From Streptomyces sp. SirexAA-E (GTDB lineage Bacteria > Actinomycetota > Actinomycetes > Streptomycetales > Streptomycetaceae), in contig NC_015953.1 in the NCBI RefSeq assembly GCF_000177195.2, positions 372,001-436,000 on the forward strand: DNA of 64,000 nucleotides, in the 5' to 3' direction. A model generated the notes under the pieces. That model saw only the letters and a program-made list of their open reading frames with translations, was not told the origin of the DNA and searched no databases. The position numbers and the translations under genes were made by a program. Below are positions 16,881 through 24,754 of this stretch, one piece after another (position 1 is the stretch's first letter; every line of letters starts with the position of its first letter).

Positions 16881-17525
16881 CTACCTGCCCACCTCTCCCC
16901 CGCCACACCCCTGCGTCGAGCGCCCCAGATACGTGAGCGGCCCGGGGTCGGGGACCGCGATCTCGTGGAAGCCGAGTCGGTCGTAGAAGGCCCTGGCCGG
17001 GGTGTTGGCCGTCAGCATGGACAGATGCACGGCCGCGACTCCCTTGTCCCGCAGGGCACCCAGGAAGGCGTCCATCAACTTCCGGCCGAATCCCCTGCGT
17101 TGCCATGGCGGAAGCAGGTCGATGTGCAAATGGGCGGGATACGAGTCCAGTTCGGGGAGGACCATGCGCTCGGGGCGGTACAGGAGTGCGGTCATCTCCT
17201 CGGTGAGCGTGCCGGGCGAGCCCGTCGGCTCGGGGAAACGCTCCGTCACCCGCCCGATCCAGTGCTCACGGAACGCGTCCACGAACCGCCGGGTGTCCGC
17301 CGTGCCCAGGACGTACCCGACCGCCCTCCCCGTCCCGTCGTCGAGGACGAAGGTCAGCTCGGGTTCGAGGTGGGCGTAGGGAGCGGCGAACAGCGCCGGC
17401 ATCAGCCCGGGGTCGGGGTACAGATGGCTGGAGTCCCCGCCGTTGTCGGCCGTGCGGACACAGATGCCCGCCAGGGCCTCACGGTCGTCCGGACGGTAGG
17501 GACGCACATGCGCGGTCTGGTTCAT
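16881..17525 (-). CDS. GNAT-family N-acetyltransferase behind a CebR-type operator
   Basis: GNAT acetyltransferase of 214 residues, resembling the actinobacterial enzymes fused or related to hexosaminidase-associated acetyltransferases. Motifs: RPYRPDDREALAGICVRTA at the N-terminus, HLHIDLLPPWQRRGFGRKLM (acetyl-CoA loop, about 135-154), and LSMLTANTPARAFYDRLGFHEI. The start at 17525 lies 20 bases from a perfect 14-bp palindrome identical to the Streptomyces CebR operator, suggesting control by cellobiose or another LacI-type signal. An aminosugar or sugar-linked substrate would fit that regulation, but this is inference. Confidence 0.82.
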   Translation of the reverse strand: MNQTAHVRPYRPDDREALAGICVRTADNGGDSSHLYPDPGLMPALFAAPYAHLEPELTFVLDDGTGRAVGYVLGTADTRRFVDAFREHWIGRVTERFPEPTGSPGTLTEEMTALLYRPERMVLPELDSYPAHLHIDLLPPWQRRGFGRKLMDAFLGALRDKGVAAVHLSMLTANTPARAFYDRLGFHEIAVPDPGPLTYLGRSTQGCGGGEVGR

Positions 17526-17544
17526 CGGGCCATCCTGACCCTAC

Positions 17545-17558
17545 TGGGAGCGCTCCCA
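17545..17558. promoter_or_regulatory. CebR-type operator palindrome TGGGAGCGCTCCCA
   Basis: A perfect 14-bp palindrome, identical to the published CebR-binding sequence that controls cellobiose uptake and beta-glucosidase genes in Streptomyces. It lies 20 bases upstream of the GNAT start (17525, minus). On its other side is only a decayed gene fragment. Some other Streptomyces LacI-family regulators use related palindromes. Confidence 0.75.
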
Positions 17559-17564
17559 CAACGG

Positions 17565-17700
17565 GTTTTGCAGCTGGCCGTGAGCGAGCTGGCCACGAAC
17601 GTCTGCAGGCACGCCCCCGGCCCCTGCCTGCTCGACCTCGAAGCCGCCGGTGAGCTGCTGGACATCGTGATATGGGACTCCGGCCCCGTGACCACGGCGG
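17565..17700 (+). pseudogene. Fragment of an HATPase_c / RsbW-like anti-sigma kinase domain
   Basis: The frame reads LGALPQRVLQLAVSELATNV then CRHAPGPCLLDLEAAGELLDIVIWDSGP, which is the N-box (SELATNVCRHA) and G1 (WDSGP) core of the ATP-binding domain shared by Streptomyces anti-sigma kinases. Sequence before and after does not continue the domain, and no start codon context is present. It is a remnant of about 45 residues from a protein normally of about 130-150. Confidence 0.6.
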
Positions 17701-17930
17701 ATCGTCGGCGGGCTTGGGTACCGGGAGGTTCAGGACGGCCTTGCGGGTGATGCGCGGGTTCTCGCTCTCCGCGTCGGAGTTCGCCGAGGCGGGCGGTCAG
17801 ATCCTCGATGGACGCGCGGAGCTGCCCTCGCCCCGGGCGAACCGCTCGGCCGCCTGGAGCCGTAACTCTTCGCGGAACTGCTGCCGTTCGGCGGTCAGCC
17901 CGCCCCCTTGTGGATACCGTATGACTCCGG
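17700..17930 (-). pseudogene. Decayed coiled-coil gene fragment
   Basis: Two minus-strand frames together read like one broken coiled-coil: LTAERQQFREELRLQAAERF around 17835-17900, then RASIEDLTARLGELRR around 17770-17815, separated by a frameshift, and a possible tail NPRITRKAVLNLPVPKP in another frame. This resembles helical segments encoded beside integrases and transposases, but no family could be assigned with confidence. Confidence 0.3.
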
Positions 17931-18095
17931 TGACACCGCGACCACCGGCCAGCCGTCACCCCCTACGACACCAGCCGTTCAACCTCAGCAACAGGAGCCT
18001 GGTCCGAACCCTCGACCGCCGCGGCTCCGTTGAGGGAGGATAAGCGATGGGACTGTGATGCCTGATCGTTGAACCGCTCAGGAATGGTGCAAGGC

Positions 18096-18659
18096 ATGCA
18101 TTCTTACGCTCTGTTAATGCTCGTTTCCGTGGTCGTTGCCGCGGTCTTCCTGTTCCGAGAACTCGGCGGCGGTGGCTCCCCGGCGAGGGAGCAGCGGCCA
18201 TGGGAACAGGCACACGGCCCTTCGGCAGCGCGCCCGGACGCCCACCCACCAGCTCATTTCCCGCCCCGGCAGGGTGAACCCGAGTACGAGCGGCCCACTC
18301 CGGAGATGATCGTCCCCCCGACGGTTGGGGGCCACCAGCACCTCGTTATCGATACCGGCGCTGAAGACACCAAGTGCACGTTATCGTCCTACAGCGACCG
18401 GGTGGCCTTGGGGCGAGCCGATCCTTATCTCGTCATCCGCATTCCCGCATCCACTCGTGCACAGCTTTACGACTTGCGTGCCGGGACCTACGACATCCTT
18501 ATCGAGACCGGGCAGGACTGGGACCGCGAATCCAACACGTTCCTTATGCCTCGTAGCCAGCGGCGCTCCATGCAGCCACTCCGCCTCTTCGGCCCTCACA
18601 CGCTCATCCTCACGACCTACCCGGTCCAGAACGGGGATTTTCTCCTCACCGACATCTGA
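18096..18659 (+). CDS. Single-pass membrane protein of unknown function
   Basis: A 187-residue protein when started at the ATG 18096. One N-terminal membrane helix (YALLMLVSVVVAAVFLF, about 3-20) is followed by a Pro/Gly-rich linker (about 25-75). The C-terminal globular part of about 110 residues contains HQHLVIDTGAEDTKCTLSSY, RADPYLVIRIPASTRAQLYD, ILIETGQDWDRESNTFL and LFGPHTLILTTYPVQNGDFL. No known domain was recognised. In-frame TTG (18069) and ATG (18084) starts are alternatives; none has a good ribosome site, although GGGAGGA at 18034-18040 precedes a three-codon ORF (ATGGGACTGTGA, 18047-18058). Base composition is less GC-biased at third positions than the flanks, and it lies among IS debris, so it may be acquired. 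Confidence 0.55.
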   Translation: MHSYALLMLVSVVVAAVFLFRELGGGGSPAREQRPWEQAHGPSAARPDAHPPAHFPPRQGEPEYERPTPEMIVPPTVGGHQHLVIDTGAEDTKCTLSSYSDRVALGRADPYLVIRIPASTRAQLYDLRAGTYDILIETGQDWDRESNTFLMPRSQRRSMQPLRLFGPHTLILTTYPVQNGDFLLTDI

Positions 18660-18901
18660 GTGCGGTACGTGCTTCGCCCACGCCTTCTGCACCCTGCAGC
18701 GACTGAACCGATCCCCAAAGAGACGGCGCCGGCCTGCGCCTCTACCGAGTCGTCCGCGAACCGCAGATACTCCTCGCGACGTGGACCGGCGCCTGCCCCA
18801 CCTGTCACCGCGACATACCAGACGCCGCACTACTAGCTGTTGCGGGTCAGAACGTTGTCGGCGCGGCGTAGATCACGGTAAGCCCGGTCCTGGTGCTTGA
18901 T

Positions 18902-18929
18902 CCGTGTTCACCGAGCCCGGTGAACACGG
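18902..18929. repeat. Perfect 12-bp inverted repeat at the edge of the transposase remnant
   Basis: CCGTGTTCACCG (18902-18913) and its exact reverse complement (18918-18929) are separated by four bases. It lies just upstream of the IS5-type remnant in debris without a clear gene (18660-18900). It may be a terminator or a piece of a mobile-element end. On the minus strand just beyond it a short frame reads [16 protein letters not shown]. Confidence 0.5.
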
Positions 18930-18944
18930 GCTGGACGTTCGCAC

Positions 18945-19402
18945 GGTGGGTTCACCACCAAGCTGCACCTGGCCGTCGAGCAGGGCCAAAGCCCATGTCG
19001 GTCGTGATCACGGCCGGGCAGCGCGGAGACTCGCCGCAGTTCGAACCAGTGCTGGAGAAAGTCCGCGTGCCCCGCATCGGGCCGGGCCGGCCACGCGTCC
19101 GCCCCGATCGCGTGCGAGCCGACAAGGCGTACGCCTCCCGCGAGAATCGCGCCTACCTGCGCCGCCGCGGGATCCGCTGCACCATCCCGGACAAGACCGA
19201 CCAGGCGCGCAACCGGCGCAAGCTCGGCACCCGCGGCGGTCGGCCGCCGAAGTTCGACAAGGCTGACCACCGTGAGCGTCATGCGGTCGAGTGCGGGATC
19301 AACCGTCTCAAGAGGCACCGCGCCGTCGCTACGCGATACGACAAACTCGCAGTCCGATACGAGGCGACCGTCCTTGTCGCGTCCATCAACGCGTGGCTGT
19401 GA
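18945..19402 (+). pseudogene. IS5-family transposase remnant, 5' truncated and frameshifted
   Basis: The C-terminal half of an IS5-type DDE transposase. The start of the remnant reads [15 protein letters not shown] in one frame (from 18946), then switches near 19000 to a frame reading [20 protein letters not shown]. The second catalytic aspartate is in [20 protein letters not shown], and the glutamate in [15 protein letters not shown]. The frame ends in VASINAWL, the usual C-terminus. The N-terminal part with the first aspartate is missing. No terminal inverted repeat or target duplication was found. It is therefore inactive and marks past insertion in this patch. Confidence 0.8.
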
Positions 19403-19907
19403 CGACTCGGACAGCGCGGTGCATGCACACCAGCTGCTTTCGCTCCTCCCACGACTTGGTGACCGTGAAGCCGAGCCGTTCGTACAGGGCAATGGCATCG
19501 CTCCGCCATTCCCACACCGAGAGTCGGACGGTCTCCACTCCGTTCTCGGCGGCATGGGCGAACGCGGCGCCGAGCAGGGCCGAGGCGACGCCCCGGCCGC
19601 GGAAGACAGGGTCGGTCCAGAGCCGTTTGATCTCCGACCGTCCCTCGGACGGGGCGGTCACCACCAGGCACCCGACGGCGGTGTCGCCCTGGAGAGCCAC
19701 CAGTACGGCGTCGGCGGCGAACGCCGTCCACGGGTCGGTGATCTCCGCCCGGTACCGGTCCGGCAGATCGCTCGCCTCGGCAACCGCCTCCCCCTTCTCT
19801 GCTTCGGTCCGAAGGTGGTACGCCGCCAGCAACGCGGCCAAACCGTCCTCGACCGAAGCGGTCTGACCCGGCCAGCGAACTACGACAACCTCGCGATGAT
19901 CAGCCAT
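19386..19907 (-). CDS. GNAT-family N-acetyltransferase (173 aa)
   Basis: Compact GNAT acetyltransferase. The C-terminal motifs are typical: [20 protein letters not shown] (acetyl-CoA loop, about 90-110), [20 protein letters not shown], and [15 protein letters not shown]. The N-terminus has no targeting signal. Its 3' end overlaps the last codons of the antisense transposase remnant by 17 bases, so the mobile element probably ends in or against this gene; the last residues ([10 protein letters not shown]) may be altered. Substrate unknown. Confidence 0.8.
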   Translation of the reverse strand: MADHREVVVVRWPGQTASVEDGLAALLAAYHLRTEAEKGEAVAEASDLPDRYRAEITDPWTAFAADAVLVALQGDTAVGCLVVTAPSEGRSEIKRLWTDPVFRGRGVASALLGAAFAHAAENGVETVRLSVWEWRSDAIALYERLGFTVTKSWEERKQLVCMHRAVRVVTATR

Positions 19908-19974
19908 GACGCCAGCATCACACGACAGGGACTACCCTCCCCAGCAGCTACGAAGATCACTTCCGGTACACGGC

Positions 19975-20292
19975 CTAGTCGTTGACCGCCGTCAGCAGCA
20001 CCACCGCGTCCTCCAGGGCGAGCACCCCGTGCCGCTCCCGCGGGACGGGGTGCAGGGTGCCCGCGGTCAGCTCCACGTCCCCGGACCCCGCGGTGAGCCT
20101 GACCGAGCCCCGGAGGACGAGCAGCGAGGCGGCCGGAGGGGCGTTGTGCTCGTCGAGGGCGGATCCCGAGGTGAGCGCGATCACCGTCTGGCGCAGCGGT
20201 GCCTGACGCAGCAGCAGGTGCGCGCTGCGTCCGTGCGGGTTGGCGCGGGCCAGGGTCAGGTGTTCGTCGGCGAGGGCGTTGAGATCATCCAT
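19975..20292 (-). CDS. Cupin-domain protein (105 aa)
   Basis: Small single-domain cupin, 105 residues. The beta-barrel segment includes LTSGSALDEHNAPPAASLLVLRG and the second cupin motif TLHPVPRERHGVLALEDAVVLL. The metal-binding histidines are partly conserved (DEHN and RHG). Proteins of this type are small sensors, sugar or small-molecule binders or dioxygenase-like enzymes; no specific role can be given. The start at 20292 (MDDLNALADEH) gives the usual length. It is followed on the same strand only by the GNAT gene 67 bp away. Confidence 0.75.
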   Translation of the reverse strand: MDDLNALADEHLTLARANPHGRSAHLLLRQAPLRQTVIALTSGSALDEHNAPPAASLLVLRGSVRLTAGSGDVELTAGTLHPVPRERHGVLALEDAVVLLTAVND

Positions 20293-20387
20293 ACGTCCAC
20301 TGTGCCGCAGCCTCCCGCCGGACACGGCGAGGCGCGGCGGCATCGGCCGCCGCGCCACACGTGCGGTGGGGCTTCGTCCCGCTCGGG

Positions 20388-20679
20388 TCAGCTCGTGGTG
20401 CAGGAGACGGTCGGCCAGGTCCAGTTGCCGTTGGCCTGGATCGTCGCACCCCAGTTGTTCCCGCTCCCGTTCGGCTTGGCGACCAGGACCTGCGCGCTCG
20501 GATAACTCGCGCTGACGTTCCAGGTCGTCATGACCCTCTCGCCCGACGGCACGTTCATCGTCACCGTCCAGTTGCTGGAGCCGCTCACCGCCACGTTCAG
20601 GTTGTACCGGTCACCCCACTTCTCACCCGCCGACAACGTCGCGGTGCACCCGCCACCGCCACCGCCCCCTCCACCGTTG
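20388..20679 (-). repeat. CBM2-coding repeat, copy in axeA
   Basis: A 292-bp segment nearly identical to 21456-21747; by eye the two differ at about a dozen positions. It codes for the end of the linker and the whole CBM2, indicating recent duplication or gene conversion. Confidence 0.9.
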
Positions 20680-21374
20680 CCGCCGCCGTCGGGAGCGACG
20701 GCGCGGCCGGTCTGCGGGGAGATCATGCCGGAACACAACCCCTTGGCGGACAGGGTCTGGGCGATGCGCGGGATCGCGGCGAGGGTGTTGGCGGGCCACT
20801 CGTGCATCAGGATGACCTGACCGGCGGTGAGCCGGGAGACCGCCTGCACGATCGCGTCGGTGCTCGCGCCGTTCCAGTCCTGCGAGTCGACGTCCCAGAT
20901 GACCTCGGTGAGACCGTACTTCGCCTCGACCGACCGCAGCGTGGCGTTGGTCTCGCCGTACGGCGGGCGGAACAGTTTCGGTGTGCCGCCGCCTCCGGCG
21001 GCGATGGCCTGCTGGGTCCGGGAGATCTCGGAGTCCATCTGCGCCTGGCTCTGCTGGGTCAGGTGCGGGTGGCTGTAGCTGTGGTTGCCGACCCACATGC
21101 CGGCGTCGACCTGGGCCTTGACCTGGGCGGGGTTGGAGGCGGCGTAGTTGCCCTGGTTGAACATGGTGGCCCGCAGGCCGTTCTGCTTGAGCGCGGACAG
21201 CAGGGCCGGGGTCTGGGCCGCCGACGGTCCGTCGTCGAAGGTGAGCCCGACGTAGCCGTTGCAAGCGGCGGCCCGGGCCGGTGCGGCGGTGACGGCGCCG
21301 CCCGCCAGGGCGGACGCGGCGACGGCGAGACCGGTGACCATGGCGCGCAGGGAGGGACGGGGTGTGATGCTCAT
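20388..21374 (-). CDS. axeA: Secreted polysaccharide deacetylase (CE4) with CBM2: acetyl xylan esterase
   Basis: Secreted CE4 (NodB-fold) deacetylase, 328 residues, most likely removing acetyl groups from xylan. A signal peptide ends near PARAAACNG (about 38). The catalytic domain has [10 protein letters not shown] (metal-binding Asp), NHSYSHPHL (metal His pair), [21 protein letters not shown] and VILMHEWP. A Gly-rich linker (about 222-236) leads to a CBM2 carbohydrate-binding module of about 90 residues ([20 protein letters not shown]). The same module is nearly duplicated in the xylanase just upstream. In S. lividans xlnB and axeA also form an operon in this order, which supports the acetyl xylan esterase call over chitin deacetylase. 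Confidence 0.88.
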   Translation of the reverse strand: MSITPRPSLRAMVTGLAVAASALAGGAVTAAPARAAACNGYVGLTFDDGPSAAQTPALLSALKQNGLRATMFNQGNYAASNPAQVKAQVDAGMWVGNHSYSHPHLTQQSQAQMDSEISRTQQAIAAGGGGTPKLFRPPYGETNATLRSVEAKYGLTEVIWDVDSQDWNGASTDAIVQAVSRLTAGQVILMHEWPANTLAAIPRIAQTLSAKGLCSGMISPQTGRAVAPDGGGNGGGGGGGGGCTATLSAGEKWGDRYNLNVAVSGSSNWTVTMNVPSGERVMTTWNVSASYPSAQVLVAKPNGSGNNWGATIQANGNWTWPTVSCTTS

Positions 21375-21455
21375 GCGGGTGAGTCCTCCTCGTGCCGCTC
21401 CGTGCCGACGGGACCGCGGTCGGCCGGCACGGAGCGGTTCAGCGGTTTCGGGGGG

Positions 21456-21747
21456 TCAGCTCGTGGTGCAGGAGACGGTCGGCCACGTCCAGTTGCCGTT
21501 GGCCTGGATCGTCGCACCCCAGTTGTTCCCGCTCCCGTTCGGCTTGGCGACCAGGACCTGGGAGCTCGGATAACTCGCGCTGATGTTCCAGGTCGACAGC
21601 ACCTTCTCCGCCGACGGCACGTTCATCGTCACCGTCCAGTTGCTGGAGCCGCTCACCGCCACGTTCAGGTTGTACCGGTCACCCCACTTCTCACCCGCCG
21701 ACAACGTGGCGGTGCACCCGCCACCGCCACCGCCCCCTCCACCGTTG
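21456..21747 (-). repeat. CBM2-coding repeat, copy in xlnB
   Basis: Partner of the repeat at 20388-20679. The catalytic parts upstream in the two genes are unrelated (GH11 against CE4), so homology is limited to linker and CBM2. Confidence 0.9.
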
Positions 21748-22463
21748 TCGCCGCCACCACCGGATCCGCCCTCGCTCACCGTGATGTTGGAGCTGCCGCT
21801 GCTCTGGTAGCCCTCGGTGGCGAGGATCATGTAGTTCATGGTGCCGAGGTTCATGCCGTTGCGGGCCCAGGCGTCGAAGTGGTTGCCGGTGGTGATGGTG
21901 CCGCCGGTCCGCTTCGACTGCCGGACGCTCCAGAACTGCTTGAAGGTCTTCGTACCCTCGATGGAGGGGGCGTTGGTGCGGGTGGTCTCGTAGATGTCGT
22001 ACGTGCCGCCGTCGCTGGAGACCGTGCCCTTGAACGTACCGGTGGGCCGGTAGGTGCCCCAGTTGTCCACGATGTAGTACTCGACGAGCGGGTTCGTCGA
22101 CCATCCGTACAGCGTCAGGTAGGCGTTGCCGGACGGGTTGAAGGTGCCCGAGTAGGTGACGCTCTTACGGCCGCCCGTGCTCCAGCCCTTGCCGGCGACG
22201 AAGTTGCCGGTGTTCGTCCACGAGGTGCTGTAGCTGCCGCCGGAGGCCAGGTTCATGGAGACCTGGCCGCCGCCGTCGGTCCAGAACGAGTAGTAGTAGC
22301 CGTTGTTGTTGCCGGTCTGGTTCGTCGTGACGACCGTGTCGGCACTGGCCGTGCCGGGCAGCAGCATCGCGGCCGCGGCGGCCAGTACCAGGGCGCAGAC
22401 GCTGCCGGCCAGCGAGGTGAGCCGGCCGCGTCTGCGGCGCTCCGTGTACACGAGTGGGTTCAT
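21456..22463 (-). CDS. xlnB: GH11 endo-1,4-beta-xylanase with CBM2 (XlnB type)
   Basis: Secreted endo-xylanase, 335 residues. Signal peptide (about 1-41) has a basic n-region and ends PGTASADT. The GH11 jelly roll contains [19 protein letters not shown], the nucleophile glutamate in [17 protein letters not shown] (about 126), and the acid/base glutamate in [13 protein letters not shown] (about 216). A Gly-rich linker joins a C-terminal CBM2. The start at 22463 has GGAGGAGGAAG upstream. A promoter (-35 TTGACA, minus, 22699-22704) and two XlnR-like operators precede it. It is the first gene of the xlnB-axeA pair (81 bp gap). Confidence 0.93.
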   Translation of the reverse strand: MNPLVYTERRRRGRLTSLAGSVCALVLAAAAAMLLPGTASADTVVTTNQTGNNNGYYYSFWTDGGGQVSMNLASGGSYSTSWTNTGNFVAGKGWSTGGRKSVTYSGTFNPSGNAYLTLYGWSTNPLVEYYIVDNWGTYRPTGTFKGTVSSDGGTYDIYETTRTNAPSIEGTKTFKQFWSVRQSKRTGGTITTGNHFDAWARNGMNLGTMNYMILATEGYQSSGSSNITVSEGGSGGGGDNGGGGGGGGGCTATLSAGEKWGDRYNLNVAVSGSSNWTVTMNVPSAEKVLSTWNISASYPSSQVLVAKPNGSGNNWGATIQANGNWTWPTVSCTTS

Positions 22464-22708
22464 GTGCGTACTTCCTCCTCCGAGGAGTGACGGCGGGGCG
22501 GGTGGCTCGGCGGGATCGTGGCAGGGCCGGTCCCGCATCCAGGAGTCGACCCCGACGCGCGTCGGGGTCAGGTGCCGCGGTAGGGCGCGGCCCGGCCGTC
22601 GTGCGCTCGACGGCCGGGAACCGGGTCGCGGTGACTTCCCGGGCCGACAGCGGTTGAGGTCTGTCGACGGCGAACAGTGTTGACCTGACCCCATCAAGTG
22701 TCAATAGT

Positions 22709-22733
22709 TTCGGTAACCGAAGCGAAATCTTCG
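22709..22733. promoter_or_regulatory. XlnR-like tandem operators upstream of xlnB
   Basis: A 13-bp palindrome TTCGGTAACCGAA (22709-22721) is followed by CGAA-ATC-TTCG (22723-22733). CGAA/TTCG half-sites are the known elements of xylan operators (XlnR/BxlR type) in Streptomyces. They sit next to a TTGACA -35 box (minus strand, 22699-22704), about 245 bp before the xylanase start. The intervening 5' UTR contains no gene. Confidence 0.6.
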
Positions 22734-22935
22734 CGCGTGCCGTTCTTTGAACCGTAGGCATCGCCCCTGGTGGAGCATCACATACGCGGAGCTGTGACCT
22801 CTTGACCGGAAGTCGTGTTCCCGCCGGAGAGCCGATCACCGGAGACTGCATTCCGAATGTTTCGACGCTTCGACGAATGATGCGGACGGTCGGCGGCGTC
22901 CGACTGATCCGTCCGGTCCGGGGGCGGACATGACA

Positions 22936-22966
22936 GAGGACCGGCCCCCCGTGGCGGCCGGTCCTC
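22936..22966 (-). terminator. Terminator downstream of aglA
   Basis: GAGGACCGGCC (22936-22946) and GGCCGGTCCTC (22956-22966) form a perfect 11-bp stem with a nine-base loop, about 43 bases after the aglA stop at 23009. Confidence 0.75.
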
Positions 22967-23008
22967 GTTCCGTGGCGCGGCCGGTGCGGGCCGGCCCCGG
23001 TGGTCGCG

Positions 23009-24637
23009 TCAGCGTCGCAGCCAGGCCGCCGTGTCACCGGGCAGCAGGCCGGAGCCGTCCAGCGGGCCGCTGGTCAGCAGCACCTCCGTGTGGTCCGGGA
23101 GTTCCACCGCACCGTCCGACAGGTTGACGACGCAGAGCAGGCGGTCGGTCCGGGTGAAGGCCAGGACTCCGGGGGCCGAGGGCAGCCAGTTCAGGCGGCC
23201 GCCGGACGTCTCCTCGACGGTGGCGGCGAATCCCGGTTCGCCGCGGCGCAGCCTGAGGGCCTCGCGGTACAGGGTGAGCATGGACGTTGCGTCGCCGCTC
23301 TGGGCGTCCGCCGCGTACGACGGCCAGGACTGCGGCTGGGGCAGCCACGGTTCGGCGGTGGACCCGAATCCGGCGTACGGCTCCCCGGCGGACCACGGCA
23401 GCGGCACCCGGCAGCCGTCGCGGCCCGGGTCGACGCCGCCCGACCGCAGATGCATCGGGTCCTGGATGCGGTCCCGGGGGATGTCGGCCTCGGGAAGGCC
23501 CAGCTCCTCGCCCTGGTAGATGTACACGGCGCCGGGCAGGGCCAGGGAGAGCAGGGCGGCGGCACGGGCCCTGCGGGTGCCGAGCTCCAGGTCGGTCGGG
23601 GTGCCGAACACCTTGGCCGAGAAGTCGAAGCCGGTGTCCTCACGGCCGTACCGGGTGACGGTCCGGGTCACGTCGTGGTTGCACAGCACCCAGGTGGCGG
23701 GGGCGCCGACGGGGGCGTGCTCGGCGAGGGTGTCGTCGATGGCGGAGCGCAGCAGCCCGGCGTCCCACGGGCAGGCCAGGAAGTTGAAGTTGAAGGCGGT
23801 GTGCAGTTCGTCGGGGCGCAGGTAGCGGGCGAAGCGCTCGGAGTCCGGAAGCCAGACCTCGCCGACGAAGACGCCGTCGTACTCGTCGGCGACGGCCCGC
23901 CAGGAGCGGTAGATGTCGTGGAGTTCGTCGCGGTCGACGTACGGGTGCGGACCGGCGCCCTCGGTGAAGTCCGGCAGGGCGGGATCCTTGGCGAGCAGGG
24001 CCGCCGAGTCGATGCGTACGCCCGCCACCCCCCGTTCGAACCAGAACCGCAGGACGTCCTCGTGTTCCTGGCGGACCGCCGGGTGCGCCCAGTTGAGGTC
24101 GGGCTGCTCGGGGGCGAAGAGGTGGAGGTACCACTGGCCGTCGTCGAGGCGGGTCCAGGGCGTCCCGCCGAATTCGGAGACCCAGTCGTTGGGCGGGATC
24201 TCGCCGTGCTCGCCGCGTCCGGGGCGGAAGTGGAAGAGGTCGCGTTCCGGGCTGCCGGGGGCGGCCGCCAGCGCGGCGCGGAACCAGGCGTGCCGGTCGG
24301 ACACATGGTTGGGGACGATGTCGATGATGGTCCGGATGCCCAGTTCACGGGCCTCGGCGATCAGCTTCTCGGCCTCGGCCAGGGTGCCGAACGCGGGGTC
24401 GATGTTCCGGTAGTCGGCGACGTCGTAGCCCCCGTCGGCGAGCGGCGAGAGGTACCAGGGGGTGAACCACAGGGCGTCCACGCCCAGCTCGACGAGGTAG
24501 GGCAGTCGGGCCCGGACTCCCGCGAGGTCTCCGGTGCCGTCCCCGTCGCCGTCGGCGAAGCTGCGTACGTAGATCTGGTAGATGACGGCGTCGCGCCACC
24601 AGGATGCGGTGGTCTCGGTCGGACGGTTGGCTGCCAC
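23009..24637 (-). CDS. aglA: GH13 alpha-glucosidase (AglA)
   Basis: Cytoplasmic GH13 alpha-glucosidase, 542 residues, hydrolysing imported maltose and maltodextrin to glucose. The (beta/alpha)8 barrel motifs are IIDIVPNHVSDRH, VAGVRIDSAALLAK (nucleophile Asp near 205), GVFVGEVWLP (acid Glu near 256) and VLCNHDVTRTVTRYG (transition-state Asp near 317). There is no signal peptide. The start is GTG at 24637 with GAAAGGAAC upstream. It is last in the malE-malF-malG-aglA series, 117 bp after malG, and ends in a terminator. This order matches the S. coelicolor maltose locus. Confidence 0.92.
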   Translation of the reverse strand: MAANRPTETTASWWRDAVIYQIYVRSFADGDGDGTGDLAGVRARLPYLVELGVDALWFTPWYLSPLADGGYDVADYRNIDPAFGTLAEAEKLIAEARELGIRTIIDIVPNHVSDRHAWFRAALAAAPGSPERDLFHFRPGRGEHGEIPPNDWVSEFGGTPWTRLDDGQWYLHLFAPEQPDLNWAHPAVRQEHEDVLRFWFERGVAGVRIDSAALLAKDPALPDFTEGAGPHPYVDRDELHDIYRSWRAVADEYDGVFVGEVWLPDSERFARYLRPDELHTAFNFNFLACPWDAGLLRSAIDDTLAEHAPVGAPATWVLCNHDVTRTVTRYGREDTGFDFSAKVFGTPTDLELGTRRARAAALLSLALPGAVYIYQGEELGLPEADIPRDRIQDPMHLRSGGVDPGRDGCRVPLPWSAGEPYAGFGSTAEPWLPQPQSWPSYAADAQSGDATSMLTLYREALRLRRGEPGFAATVEETSGGRLNWLPSAPGVLAFTRTDRLLCVVNLSDGAVELPDHTEVLLTSGPLDGSGLLPGDTAAWLRR

Positions 24638-24754
24638 GTGTGCGTTCCTTTCGGGCAGGTGGTACTCCGCCGCCGGGCCCGACGCGGGGCGTGTGGTGGT
24701 GGGGCCGGCGGCGGAGTGCTGAGGACGAGACGGTTGCGCACGGCGGTCGGGGCC

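Noticed and set aside
17960..18060. tRNA-like run (GGTTGAACGG and GGTCCGAACC segments) on either strand
   Set aside because: No cloverleaf could be assembled and no CCA-adjacent acceptor stem is present.
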